DNA from: Rhodocollybia butyracea
Taxonomy: Eukaryota > Basidiomycota > Agaricomycetes > Agaricales > Omphalotaceae
Assembly: GCA_015501585.1 (NCBI GenBank)
Contig: JADNRY010000762.1
Location: 1-27,350, forward strand
Direction: 5' to 3'
Length of the DNA stretch: 27,350 bases
Shown piece by piece: positions 1 to 9,977 of the stretch; the first letter of the stretch is position 1; every line of letters begins with the position of its first letter. A program made the translations under genes and the position numbers. Under the pieces are notes generated by a model. It had not been told where the DNA came from. It was given only the letters and a program-made list of their open reading frames with translations, and did not search any database.

Positions 1-100
1 ATCGACAGTTCATCGATCGTATAGCAAGTGCGTCTAGTTGACTCACATTACTGATTAGATATGACTCATAAGCGGTAATCTAGTTTCAACATTGACAGCA
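1..100. other. Window edge, no gene assigned
   Basis: These bases lie downstream of the NACHT stop codon on the minus strand. A second minus-strand frame stays open through this edge, so the NACHT gene could be spliced onward beyond the window, but nothing here proves it. Confidence 0.3.
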
Positions 101-2632
101 TCAATTGCAAAATCTGCAAGTTCCTCCTGACCGTAATTCTAAAAAATCATTAGAACCAGCACTGTTGGCAGCAACATTTCTGCAGAAACTCACTTTGGCA
201 AACTTAGCCACGGCCTCAAGCACATCCTTTGCGATTCCAACTTTCTGTTGTATGCAGAGGACCTCGAGCCAAAATAAAAACTTCTTATACATCAGGTCCT
301 TGAGATCTTCAAGGAAGCCATCTGGAAGATGTGGGGTACTGGAACCCATTACTGCAAGGTGACTGGCCCAGTACAAGCTTGAATACAATAAATGAGGAGA
401 AGTGTGAGCTGTAATGCGATGGGATACATCTGGAACTTGGGTAGTGTAGATATATGAATCTTCAAATCCACAGATATTGAATCGAAGTCCTTTCTTCAGG
501 ACCTGTAAGCACCCTTGTGCAACCTGCAGTTCTAGGATAGATGCGTCGATAAACCATGGTTTTGCACCTGAACGTCCATAGTCTGTTAGGTAATCAGAGA
601 AGGACGCATGGAGTACCTTTACAGGTTGGCCAGGCCCCAACCACTGCAAGACACATCCAAGCTCGCCAAAAATCTGGCTAGATGAGCTTTCAGGTCCCAA
701 ACCAAGGAGTGCATCAATCATGGTATCAGACATTGGTGTCTTTCCAAACACCACTACGGATAATGCTGCTTGAGCTTCTTTGATGAATGTTGGGTCACTC
801 CATGGTCCTGCAACTTCTAGTGCTCCAGCATAAAGATCATCAAGAGTGGTCAGACCCTTAGCTAGAATGCTCTTAAGTGCATCATTAGGTTTGAATGACT
901 GCAGAAGGTATTTTGTGACTGTAGAAGCCCAAATAAAGAGACCTGAGGAGCGCTCAGTGAGGGCTTTCATTTGTGGCTCCCCTGGCCAGGTAGGACTCAA
1001 ATTCCGACGACTGTGCCGCTCCCGTATCTCCACCATCTGATTGTCAAGGTAAATGCGGATGTCTGTGAGGCTCAACGGCATTGTAATATCAAGCGGGTAC
1101 TTGGCAATCTTGAGTTGATTTTCAAATTTTGATGCGATATCAGAATCGGGGCGACTAGTAATGAAGAAGCGAAATGCGGGAGGGAGTTTGGGAAAGTCAT
1201 CTGAGATCAGAGAGACAAGGCTTCGCCGGGATTCTGCAGTGCCGCATTCATCCAAGGCATCTAGAATGACAATGATTGGGCCATGGATCTGATTCTGCGA
1301 TGCAGCGATTTGGAGCGGGTCGAGAAGGAGTTTTTGGAACTGTGTCTGGATGGGGGAGTCAATCGAGGCAGGATCATTATCAATGGCAGTGCAGATAGCA
1401 GATGCAATATGAATATTTGAGCGTGCCAGCTGGAATGCAATTGTGCGAATGACATCGGCGGGGTCACTCTGCAATTTATCAGCTCTGTTGAAGAACAGAA
1501 ATGCACCGAGACGTCCGAGCTCTTGGAAGTATTGAGAGATAGACGTGGATATCGTACTTTTTCCTGCCCCCGCAACGCCCGACAACCACATAATATTGCC
1601 GGGATCCTTCAAGTTGACATCTGGTGGTGTGGTCAACGAGTGTGTAATGGAGTCTCGTATTTCCTGACGGGTTCCAGGTAAGCACACAGGGCGCAAAGTC
1701 CCGTTCATGTCCACCGGCTTGAGGCTATTAAGCTTCTGGGTTTGAGCTGAGGTTGGACATGAATGCTTAGCAGCGCAGATTCAACAACATGTACTCGCCT
1801 GTCTGTTCCACCGTTGCCAGCGCTTTAGTTGACACAAACAAGGTTTCCACGGCTGTCCCCCTGTCAAGGGATTCCTTAAGCTTCCCAAATGCAGTGATAA
1901 ACCCTTGAATTTTGCCGTTGTCTTCAGAGAGAACGGCGTGGATCATTCTGCCTGTAAATTCGATCAGTACAACAAAAGCACAGTTCTAAGGTATGTACCG
2001 CTGAATCCATGGCCAGTGTATTCCCTAATGAACAGGGCGCATTCTTCTGTCTGTTTGACTAATGCGTAGACTGTCTTTTCGAAACGTTTAATTTTTTTCA
2101 GATACTGCTGATTTGACCTCGTCCGCGAAACCAAAGACGTCAGCCATAGTCTGGACCAGTCTACCAACACTCTTGTCTGTCTCCTTTTGTTTCTCTACAG
2201 CCTAATTCCAATATCAGTGTAAGTATACGAGGGAGGGACTATTCAATGGCAGGCTACCTGGTACACCGAAAATAGAACCGTGTAAGCCACATTGGAATAT
2301 GGATGAATCTATATCGCGACACATCAGTAAATGCAGATTTAAAAAATGGTAGATCAATTTCTGGCCTTGGAAACCTCAGCTCCGATGGCAATGACAATCT
2401 TGAGCCTGGAGAGCACGGTATTTAGCCCGGACAACAGATCACCGCCGTCCGCTCCAATATCCATAATTTTTTCTAGTGCGGCACTTGTACTTGGGCTTTT
2501 GAGAGTCCCGATATCTTGTGTTGCGTTTGCAAGGGCAACTTTCGCAGCTTGAACATGACTGATGGAGGTCATACGCACAACAATTGTGGGTCCCGGCATG
2601 TCCATCGCATCCTTCTCCATATAGTCGAGCAC
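101..2632 (-). CDS. NACHT-domain STAND NTPase (core and N-terminal helical region)
   Basis: NACHT STAND NTPases act as ATP-dependent switches, in fungi often linked to non-self recognition or cell death; the role of this one is unknown. The last exon (101-1746) encodes Walker A GVAGAGKST (46-54 counted from the Met at 1714), Walker B IVILDALDEC (148-157) and a sensor-like FFITSRPD. I assign introns at 1747-1798, 1952-1998 and 2202-2257, and a fourth ending at 2309; they join segments containing FREYTGHGFSG, AVEKQKETDK and IHPYSNVAY, typical of the helical region before NACHT in mushrooms. Odd points: the 1747-1798 intron needs a GC donor; the fourth intron has either a GC donor (2365) or a GT donor (2374); and a T7 run at 2092-2098 breaks the frame by one base. 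No WD40 or TPR array follows; the stop falls about 540 residues after the NACHT start. The family call is firm, but an intact gene is uncertain. Confidence 0.8.
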
Positions 2633-3140
2633 GACGGAGAGATCTACAAGTTTGGCATCAGACCTGGTGCAAATAAAACGAATGGCGGCTCGCCTTTCTG
2701 CCCCTCATCCGTCTCAAGTAGCTGAGAAATCTCTATCTCCTTTTTGGCCAGACAGTGATTCGAAAAAGTAGATTTATGTATAATCTGTAAAGCAACGACG
2801 TAAGATGGACTATCCACCGATCTTACGCGACTTGAGTACTCTACGTTCATCGTCGATCGAGCGGATGGACCTACAGACTGCAAATTTGGTTCCACATGGC
2901 CACCTGCTTTCTGCTTGGGTTCGTCTTATGGACCCTCTTGCCATCGATGTCAATCGCGACATAGAGATTTGGGGTATCGTGTCCAGGGAGAAGATGGATA
3001 CCCCTCGGCTTCCAGTGGATCTCGCTAACGCTTATGACTGGATGATGTCTGTGAGTATGCGCTCTACAATGAGACTGGGCTTAACTCACTCGTCAGGTGG
3101 TAGCTCTGTCCCATGGTGGAGGTGGTAGTTTAAGGAGACA
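2633..3140 (-). CDS. N-terminal C2-like domain of the NACHT gene, frame disrupted
   Basis: Upstream of the NACHT core, the minus strand encodes a C2-like segment: an exon starting at 3051 after a TCACAG acceptor contains VSEIHWKPRGIHLLPG, then TPNLYVAIDIDGKRVHKT, followed in another frame by SPSYVVALQIIHKS and EIEISQLLETDE. C2 domains bind phospholipid or protein, and C2-NACHT architectures are common in Agaricomycetes. The segments lie in different frames near 2886 and near 2660. The interval at 2660 is too short for an intron, so at least one single-base indel, real or technical, is needed. An upstream exon encoding HHGTELPPDE probably precedes, but the true start codon was not settled. It belongs with the NACHT gene immediately downstream rather than being a separate gene. 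Confidence 0.55.
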
Positions 3141-4179
3141 GAGGGATAACAAAAGACGTCCACGTTGAACGGATAAACCTGGCCGATCGATTATCTTGAC
3201 ATTATATCTCAATGAGTTCCATTCTGGAACGCTGCGTGGCCTGAATGTAGACTTTGACACCGATAGAGTTGTCGGTATGTCAATCTTCAGCTTGTGCCGT
3301 CCCAGTGGTTCTATGTACATGGTACCGTGGGCAGACTAGTCAACTTGTGAGTGGCCAAGACAGTCGGCGAAACGAATGTAAAAAGACCGGTGTGAGTGCA
3401 TACTACCGATTAGGGTGACATGAAGTATGTTGTCCTTTGGCTTCGGATATAATGTCCGTATGATCAGGCTCGACTTGCTTATTGAGCTATTCGATCTCTG
3501 CTCTCATCTGCTCTCATTCACTGATTCGTGGCGGATTAATCTGCTAAACGGAAATGAATCATGATAGAAGACGACAAGAAGCGCGACGAGGACGGAGAAC
3601 AAATCTATTTGGAATCAGGGATACAGTTATCGCTGATAACGGGTGAAGCCGAACACACGGGTGAAATAGAGGGATCGCATCTAAAACAGACTGGGGAAGT
3701 TACGGATTCTACCCGGATTCACCGTCAAATCATACAGAACCAGGCTTTCCGCCGAGTTCTCGTATTCTCGATAAGGCCCGCAGCTGTCCCTACCAGAGAG
3801 GGCTCGAGGAAAGAAAGAGAGAGCGAGAGTTGGGTCTACAAGCTTCACAGACTTGCCAAAACTTGGTCCTAGTCACTGTATTTCGCTCTTAAGTCCATCG
3901 AAATTTTCCTCCGTTTACCCAATGATTTGAAGCAAGAGGTATTGAGCATTGAGGCCGGAAGCTGAAGGCCTGATGACGAGTCGGGGCCGCAGAACACAGA
4001 AGCTAGGATGACTTGATGAAGTAGTGAAATGAAGCTGTGATCCTTTGGCGCCAAGATTACAGATATGTCGCGCTTGTGCCGTACGACTCAGCACCAGGAG
4101 CCGTGGGTCAAGAGACTCCATCTTTATTCATGGTACGGCAGACGTTTATCGAGACGCCCAAAGCTACAAATGTCCTCTG

Positions 4180-4184
<5 letters not shown>
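3141..4184. other. Interval without a supported gene
   Basis: The right part of the NACHT upstream region may lie near 3141-3320, where a minus-strand frame is open. From 3340 on I see no domain, splice pattern or repeat that supports a gene. A 103-codon plus-strand frame at 3561-3872 has low-complexity charged sequence and no recognisable features. Confidence 0.4.

Positions 4185-4232
<48 letters not shown>
4185..4232 (+). repeat. 48-base poly-A run
   Basis: An uninterrupted run of 48 A on the plus strand, with no similar run elsewhere in the window. It could be the 3' tail of a retroposed LINE, SINE or mRNA copy ending here. The base after it begins gagtgca, which also occurs at 3394-3400; this is a possible but weak 7-base target duplication. 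Slippage of a simple repeat is the alternative. Confidence 0.7.
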
Positions 4233-4235
<3 letters not shown>

Positions 4236-4814
4236 TGCAACGATGAGATATAACACAAACCTTTCAAGAACATAAGGACGTCACTTATATTCCAAGCACT
4301 ATAGTCAGTTGGGCTCCGAAAGTCTGTTTCATTGGGTATACTGGTCGAGGCATTACATCCATTCTAACTCCTACATCCATCGCAATCCTCCATTTACCGA
4401 AGAAGAGTGACGCAGCTCGAGTATCGAGTATCGAGAGGTGCTTAAAAGTACTTGCTGTTCTTCGTTATGGAACGTCAAAGAAGATCAACAGTCCCAGTAG
4501 TCTAGTCAGGCCTCAGATCATCAGGATGATTTGCATATGGAAGTCGCTCCACTTTCCTACCAGGTTGTGTTCCCGATAGATGACTCGAGCTGGGTCGTGG
4601 CCTGGGATGTGAAATGGGTGGCGATCGAATGTCGATAAGTTTATAGCAGAGCTGAGTACTTCTGAGAAGTATCACGTACTTTAAGTTCTCTCAACGGTCC
4701 ACATTATTCTTCTTTCCTTGCCGTTCCTCAACTGACAAAGCTAATACAAGCGTCTAGGTAAGCGCCCATCCGATCATCCAATTTCATTTCGGTCCGAAGC
4801 TTGTTCGTTTCTCC
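4233..4814. other. Interval without a supported gene
   Basis: There is no coding signal. A short tandem run of the motif gtatcga occurs near 4419-4437. The inverted UBA2-derived copy begins at the right end. Confidence 0.4.
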
Positions 4815-5665
4815 AGTCAAACCTGCACTCTACCCAGCCTGTTGCCTCTACGTCTGCGGCTGGCGTTCGTGACACTCACACTCTCAAGGGCCAGCGTCAA
4901 TGGAAGCTGTCATTGGAGCTATGTTTGATCCTTGATGCAACTTTGCATGTTTCAGTGTCAATAGCCTTGTGCTCGTCTAATATCTATCCTGCGGTCAGGT
5001 CGACACAATAGTTCGACAAGGACGATGACGATACGTTGGACCTTGTGGCGGCCGCACTCAACCGCTAGCTGCGCTCTGTATATTACGGGATTGAGGAATA
5101 AACACGATGAGAGGTAACAGTAAAGGTAATAGTCGTTTCTTTGAGGCTGGTATCTTCAATGAACGTTTTGCAGAGATAGCTGGACACATCATCCCAATAA
5201 TTGCCATCATATCTCTGGTCTCACCGTTTTGCACCTACTCCGAAAATCCCATGACAAGCTTCGCAACGTACAACCGCAATTCGAACCTGCCGTTCTACTC
5301 AATACTATCATACTTTCGAGACCTGAACGCGGCATTTGTCGGGAAACGTACACGAAAATCCTCTGTAGACCGGTGTACTATGTATGTTACAAGACCTGGC
5401 ATGAAAGGTCTTATGGGCTCCGAGCGAGAAGTTAGTGTATACGAGAATAATCTCGTCATCACAGTGGCAATTGGAGGTCTTCCGTGAGTTCCCTTAGTAA
5501 ATTCGCTTACTATAATATGATTCCTCTAGATTGACCCTGGTCCCTCCTCTGTCCTTTGCAATCCTATCCTCAAACTTTCGAAGGAACCTGGACCGGCTTC
5601 TCCGCTATTTCCTGCGTCAGTGAAGCGGTCTCCACCCGATGCCGATGAATAGTGGTTTTAGATTT
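4815..5665 (+). pseudogene. Decayed partial copy of UBA2 (inverted relative to the intact gene)
   Basis: The plus strand here aligns with the intact minus-strand UBA2 gene from about 18,690 down to 17,653. Shared landmarks include the CAGCCTGTTGC segment of exon 7, the aspartate-rich [10 protein letters not shown] region, HLLRKSHDKLRN, RGICRETYTKILC and ITVAIGGLP. Three UBA2 introns are still present and unspliced: the acceptor of intron 7 near 4955, intron 8 at 5125-5173 (49 bp against 48) and intron 9 at 5484-5529 (46 bp against 58). This is therefore a DNA-level duplicate, not a processed copy. In-frame stops, indels and loss of the adenylation and catalytic parts make it non-functional as a SUMO E1. 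It joins gephyrin-derived sequence abruptly at 5665/5666. Confidence 0.9.
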
Positions 5666-6128
5666 GGCCAAGGCGTACATGGGGCCTCAGAATCTGGCCC
5701 TGTATTATAACACGACCATCAACACTACTAAAGGCATCAGCAACGTCACGGAGGAGAACATCTACATGACGGCTCTAAAGGCTATCGTCGCCATCGTCAT
5801 GGAAGTAATGAACACAAGATCCTATCGCACGATCCTTCTCAAGCCGGGTTGATCTGTTCATGTAGAAAGAATGGGTATTCAAGAAGCCTGTAGTTGCACT
5901 GTTGAGCACAGAGAATGAGATATGGAACTTCAAGGGTCAGGTATCGACAATAGGAGACTGGAAGCCATGGGTTACTAGTCGTCCTTCACTCGCTCCTTCG
6001 CTGCAAGAAATGGAATACGAGGCTGTAGATCTTGGGATCGTCTTAGACGAGTTGAGTGTTTCAAATACTACTACTTTTGCTTCTCTCACAATTTTCATTA
6101 TGTGAAGAATCGACGCGCATGTGAAAGC
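5666..6128 (+). pseudogene. Decayed partial copy of gephyrin/CnxE
   Basis: It matches the intact gephyrin gene on the opposite strand in two blocks. Positions 5666-5848 align with about 16,543-16,354 (the His-rich linker region). Positions 5850-6126 align with about 15,630-15,336, including GQVSTIG, RPSLA.SLQ, YEAVDLGIV and the DELSV donor region. Gephyrin intron 6 is kept at 6051-6107 with exactly the same length as in the intact gene (57 bp). About 725 bp are missing between the blocks. The linker and E-domain fragments lie in different frames with stops, so no protein is expected. It directly follows the UBA2 remnant, as the intact gephyrin follows UBA2. Confidence 0.9.
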
Positions 6129-6157
6129 CAGAACGATCTTACTCTCTTACTCTAGAA

Positions 6158-6335
6158 CTTCCCACCTGGCTTCTACATGGCCGCATACTACGTCCTCAAA
6201 TTTGAACTCTACCGAGGAGTTTGACGACCGAAAGTTTTTTTATCACTTTGATCAGTACTGTACTCGCTGGACTATCTATAGATGCCGACCTAATGATCTT
6301 TAAACCAGGATTACCTTTGGACCTCTCCTGTTCCA
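6158..6335 (+). pseudogene. Decayed partial copy of the small secreted protein gene
   Basis: Positions 6158-6192 match the promoter of the intact secreted protein gene (ttctacatggccgcatac, seen reversed at about 13,354-13,375). From about 6195 the match jumps into its coding part (NSTEEFDD against NSTGEFDE) and through its first intron to the acceptor at 6308. The TATA box, start codon and signal peptide are deleted. Similarity fades after about 6335. This is the third member of the inverted block copy, in the same order as the originals. Confidence 0.78.
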
Positions 6336-7562
6336 CGAGTGACGGAGCCTCTTGGTCCATGACTGCTGAGCGTTGCACAAGCACGACAACGCCGACAAAA
6401 GTAATAGTGTATTCAGGAGAAGATAATTCTAGCGCTCAAGTTCCATAGACGCTCAGACGCCTCATTCAACGTTCCTTTCTTCGGTCCTTCATCAACTATC
6501 CAGCTTCTTCGGCGTCATCAAGTATCTCAGTCGCCATCAAGTCTCTCTGCCGCCCTGGTTTCGACTCATCTCATCAAGCCTCAGGCCTCATGTCTTGATG
6601 CTACAAGTTCCTAAATGTGTTCAGGAGGCCGCCATGATTCCAAAATTCGATCCACGGCTACGCATGTTGAAGCCGGTGACTACTACATCTCCGACTTCGG
6701 ACCTTTCAAGTTCTTGCTTATGAACGTTTGAACAATCCGGCTCGCAAAAATCCTCTGTACATGTGTCCTTAACACCGGTATTTAACGAATACTTCCTGCA
6801 GTTCGCAGCCTACACCCATCTTGAGGCCGCGAAAATCACGTTCAACGCATAGTATCCCTTCGATTCATCGAACTCTTTATTCATCTCATCAACGGAAAAC
6901 CCGTACCTAAGCGCAGCCAAAATCCAGACCCATCTTCTAACGAAAACCTTACGCGTGGGACTGCGCTAAACCCGTTTTCCCGTTTTTCCTACTAACCCAA
7001 TTGGCAGCTTTGCGCGTAGTTCCAGCCTCCCATGACTCAAGTATTCACTCGTACTCACAGCCTACATACGGACACGGTCGTAAAAATCATTGCCTTCGCC
7101 TACTTTCTTTTCCCGAACCCCATCTCCCTCTGCGGATCAGCCCGCCCTAGACTTCTCTCTCCTGGTTACTACCAGTTGGGTTGGGTAGGCGCGGGACCAC
7201 GCGCTGGGGCGCTGATATACCCCGGGGATTTGAGAATCTTGATTCTTTCATACCTGATCTGCCTACGCAGCACATCATCGCTCGGGACGCTCGGGAAGTT
7301 GCATTACTTTTTGGTCGAATGGGCAACGAGTAGTTCAGTATATGTACAAGCTATCCTCGAGTAATCTTGCCATTTCTTTTTCGTTCTTCGTTCTTCCTTT
7401 CTTACTCTTCGACCTTCTTTTTGTTCCAAGCGGTTTTTTTCTTTTTTTGGTTGTACCGCAAGCGGTATTAGTCCAACCCTAGAATTTTTTTAAAAGTTTT
7501 TCTTTGTGTTTGAACCACCATTTTTTCACTTTCGACGTTCGTTATTTAACTACTACATCACT
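6336..7562. other. Upstream region of the first tandem secreted protein gene
   Basis: No gene is supported. The stretch from about 7365 to the start codon at 7563 is T- and CT-rich (several T7-T8 runs), as is usual for fungal promoters and leaders. A short inverted pair of the motif accgc/gcggt lies at 7430-7470. A 110-codon plus-strand frame at 7032-7364 shows no domain. Confidence 0.4.
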
Positions 7563-8160
7563 ATGGTTCGCCAAATCACTTTCATCCGGGCTATCGCTTT
7601 GCCTTTACTCGCTTCTTCATTTGCTTTTTCTGCGCAAGGTGCTGCAGCTGATCGACGTGGAAGTGCGTTCAACCCATTTCTTTTAAAAACAGTTACTGAC
7701 ATATTCTCAAAAATCCTCAGTTATAGGTGACATCACCTCTGCATTCGGGGATGCTACAGCTGGCGCGGCCTCTGTATTCGGGGACGTCACCTCTGGCGTA
7801 GTCTCTTTGTTCGGTGATGCTACCACCATCGCAGATGGCGTGATCGAAACTGTTACCTGTGAGCAGCGTTACCTGTTCCTTTTCCATACATTTTTCCTCA
7901 CCAAAAACCCCGCAGCTGATGCCGGTTCCGTATTCACAATCGTAACCAGCCAAGGCGGGAACGCAATAACCCTCGCCGGGAGTGCAGCTGGTCAGGCAAC
8001 ATCTTTTGCTGGACACGAATTCACAGTGGCTACTGGCGCAGTTGCATCTCCGACGTCAGGGGCAAAGAATAGCGCTGTGGGGAGACCCTCTTTCAACTTG
8101 GTTCCGGTGGTTGCTAGCCTCGTCATGGTCGTGGGGGGAGGGTTGATCGTGATTTTATGA
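7563..8160 (+). CDS. Small secreted, probably GPI-anchored protein (tandem copy 1)
   Basis: Three exons, 7563-7662, 7721-7858 and 7916-8160, give 160 residues. The introns (58 and 57 bp) have GT-AG ends, and all phases agree with the paralogue at 9978. Residues 1-23 form a signal peptide ending AFSA. Exon 2 (46 codons) holds three 11-residue units beginning SAFGDATAGAA, SVFGDVTSGVV and SLFGDATTIAD. Exon 3 carries a Ser/Thr/Ala-rich part and ends in a hydrophobic tail without a following charged residue (LVPVVASLVMVVGGGLIVIL), as expected for a GPI-anchor signal. It resembles uncharacterised secreted proteins of Agaricomycetes. Function is unknown; the cell surface is inferred. Confidence 0.85.
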
Positions 8161-9977
8161 TCAGCAAGGGCAAGTCTTCGATGATATTACCTTGTCCTGC
8201 TTTCAAGCAACGAGATGTTTCGTGTCTGGCTGTACTGCTACGCTTTGATTAATTAGTTTTTTGCATCCAAGGTTGTACGTTCACTTCATTAAGCACCATT
8301 GATCTTTGTGCAGCATGTGTATATCAAGTCAAATAGCGTTATCTATTACAATCTACTTCGCGACGGTTCATCGAGCCAATAAAATGCATCCAGCAGAAGG
8401 ATCTGCTTTTGTCGAAAGAGTTCTCGCCAGCTCTGCTTCCTGATAGCCTACCAAACACTCTTTAATCAAAACTGACGCATCGTCGTTTCTAAATCTCCAA
8501 ATTTTCAAAACTAAACGCTCAATGCAATTTTTGCCCTCGGACGGAGATGTCAGAGTCGCGAACGGAAATTCTACGTTTTGATTCCTTCATAGGTTTTGGA
8601 ACACAGTGTGAATTTAACAGAGTGCAATGCTGGAGACGCTGAGTGCTGAGTAGGAGGAGGAGCCGACCGACTGGGATAGAGCCAAAGAACGGAGATGGCA
8701 GAGATGTGGATTCATCGGAAAGGGAAATCTGGGGAGACTGGTCTATAACCAGACAGTCGGGTGGGATGTAAAAAGGCAGGCGGTTCTGTCCATTACAAGC
8801 TGGGCTAGGGAAGGCTGAAGCGCGTGTCATCGGAAAGGAAACAGTACAAGCAGAGAACGAAGCGCTGAAGCTCGAAGTCCCGGTTGGAGCTTGTGTGCAT
8901 GTGTACCCATTGCCAAGACCTAACGTCGTTCCCGAATTCAGAGTGGATCTTACGTACGAATAGCCATAGGTATAATTCTACGACCATAGCCTCCTTGGAC
9001 CATTCCAAAACTCCGGATTCACCAAGATTTGTAGAGCCACCCGCGCCAGAAGAAAGCACGAAAGAGCGGAGGATCCATCACAGTGGCAAAACCTTTGAGC
9101 AGGTTGTTCATTGTGGGCTAAAACTGGGCTAAAGCTTTGAAGGAGCACATCTAGTTGGTGTGTTGCCAACAGTGATAAGTAAAAGAGAAGGAGATGTACG
9201 CTGAACGCTGCCAAGAACATCGTGCAAATAATGATGATGTCATCAACAACATCGCTTTACATGCAACCACGAGCAGCATTCGAATCTAACACCTTTGCAG
9301 AAAGCCTGCATCTCCTTCCGAGTGGGAGACTTTAGCTGCTAATTGCTGTATCACCAAAAGCTCAAATTAGGTACACACAGAGATGGAGATGCATCGATGA
9401 ACAGTGCTTCAGAAATGCAAGATTTCGTCATTATTGTACCAATCTCCGACTCAACTGGTTTGTGCATGCTCCAAGCTAGCTCCCCTTGGACATACGATAA
9501 TTCTGGACCCATTTGGCTTTGTTCAATTCGAGTAATCCTATTCCATTGCAGGCTCTCTAAGCAGTTGGATCCCGCCGGTTCAAGTTCTTTTTCCACAGCC
9601 TTAGGCCTTACCTCGTCTGCGGATAGCTTGGAAAATTTTTCTGTAAGCCATTTACCGCTGCACATGGGGGCTGTACCTCCATTTTGCACATTGCTATTTG
9701 GGTTACAGATATTCCCTGAAAAGTATATAAGCTACATACCGCGAACCTCATGCTCTCATCAGCTTTCCAGTTTTCTTCGTCCCGAGTTCTACTCGCCCTT
9801 CTTGATCTTCTTTTCGTCTTTTCGTTTCGTTCAAGGGACTTTTTGTTTTCATCCCACGAACTACAACTTTTTCAGCCTTGCTCCAAAGTCCTCTAAAGAA
9901 CCTCGAATTTTTTTTACGCCTTTCGTGGTTTCTATCGACTCTTTAATTTCAACTTATTAGTACGACTACATACTACT
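8161..9977. other. Spacer and promoter between the tandem secreted protein genes
   Basis: This 1.8 kb interval holds no supported gene. A TATA box lies near its right end (9724-9730), followed by a CT-rich leader. Frames of up to 205 codons (9343-9960) run through that promoter and have no domain. Confidence 0.45.
9724..9730 (+). promoter_or_regulatory. TATA box of tandem secreted gene copy 2
   Basis: TATATAA lies about 250 bp before the start codon at 9978, followed by a pyrimidine-rich leader typical of strongly transcribed fungal genes. The spacing suggests a long 5' leader, possibly about 220 nt. Confidence 0.5.

Noticed and set aside
3561..3872. A 103-codon plus-strand open frame
   Set aside because: Charged, low-complexity composition without any recognisable family; it could be chance or part of an old repeat.
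4045..4275. Open frames encoding a long lysine run
   Set aside because: They are produced by translating the poly-A run; no coding signal exists on either side.
6196..6384. A 62-codon minus-strand open frame over the secreted protein remnant
   Set aside because: It is antisense to the decayed copy, whose plus-strand alignment with the intact gene explains the sequence.
7032..7364. A 110-codon plus-strand open frame upstream of the first secreted gene
   Set aside because: No domain, no splice context and no paralogue upstream of the second tandem gene.
9343..9960. A 205-codon plus-strand open frame
   Set aside because: It covers the TATA box and the CT-rich leader of the second secreted gene, has no domain, and its composition follows the promoter.
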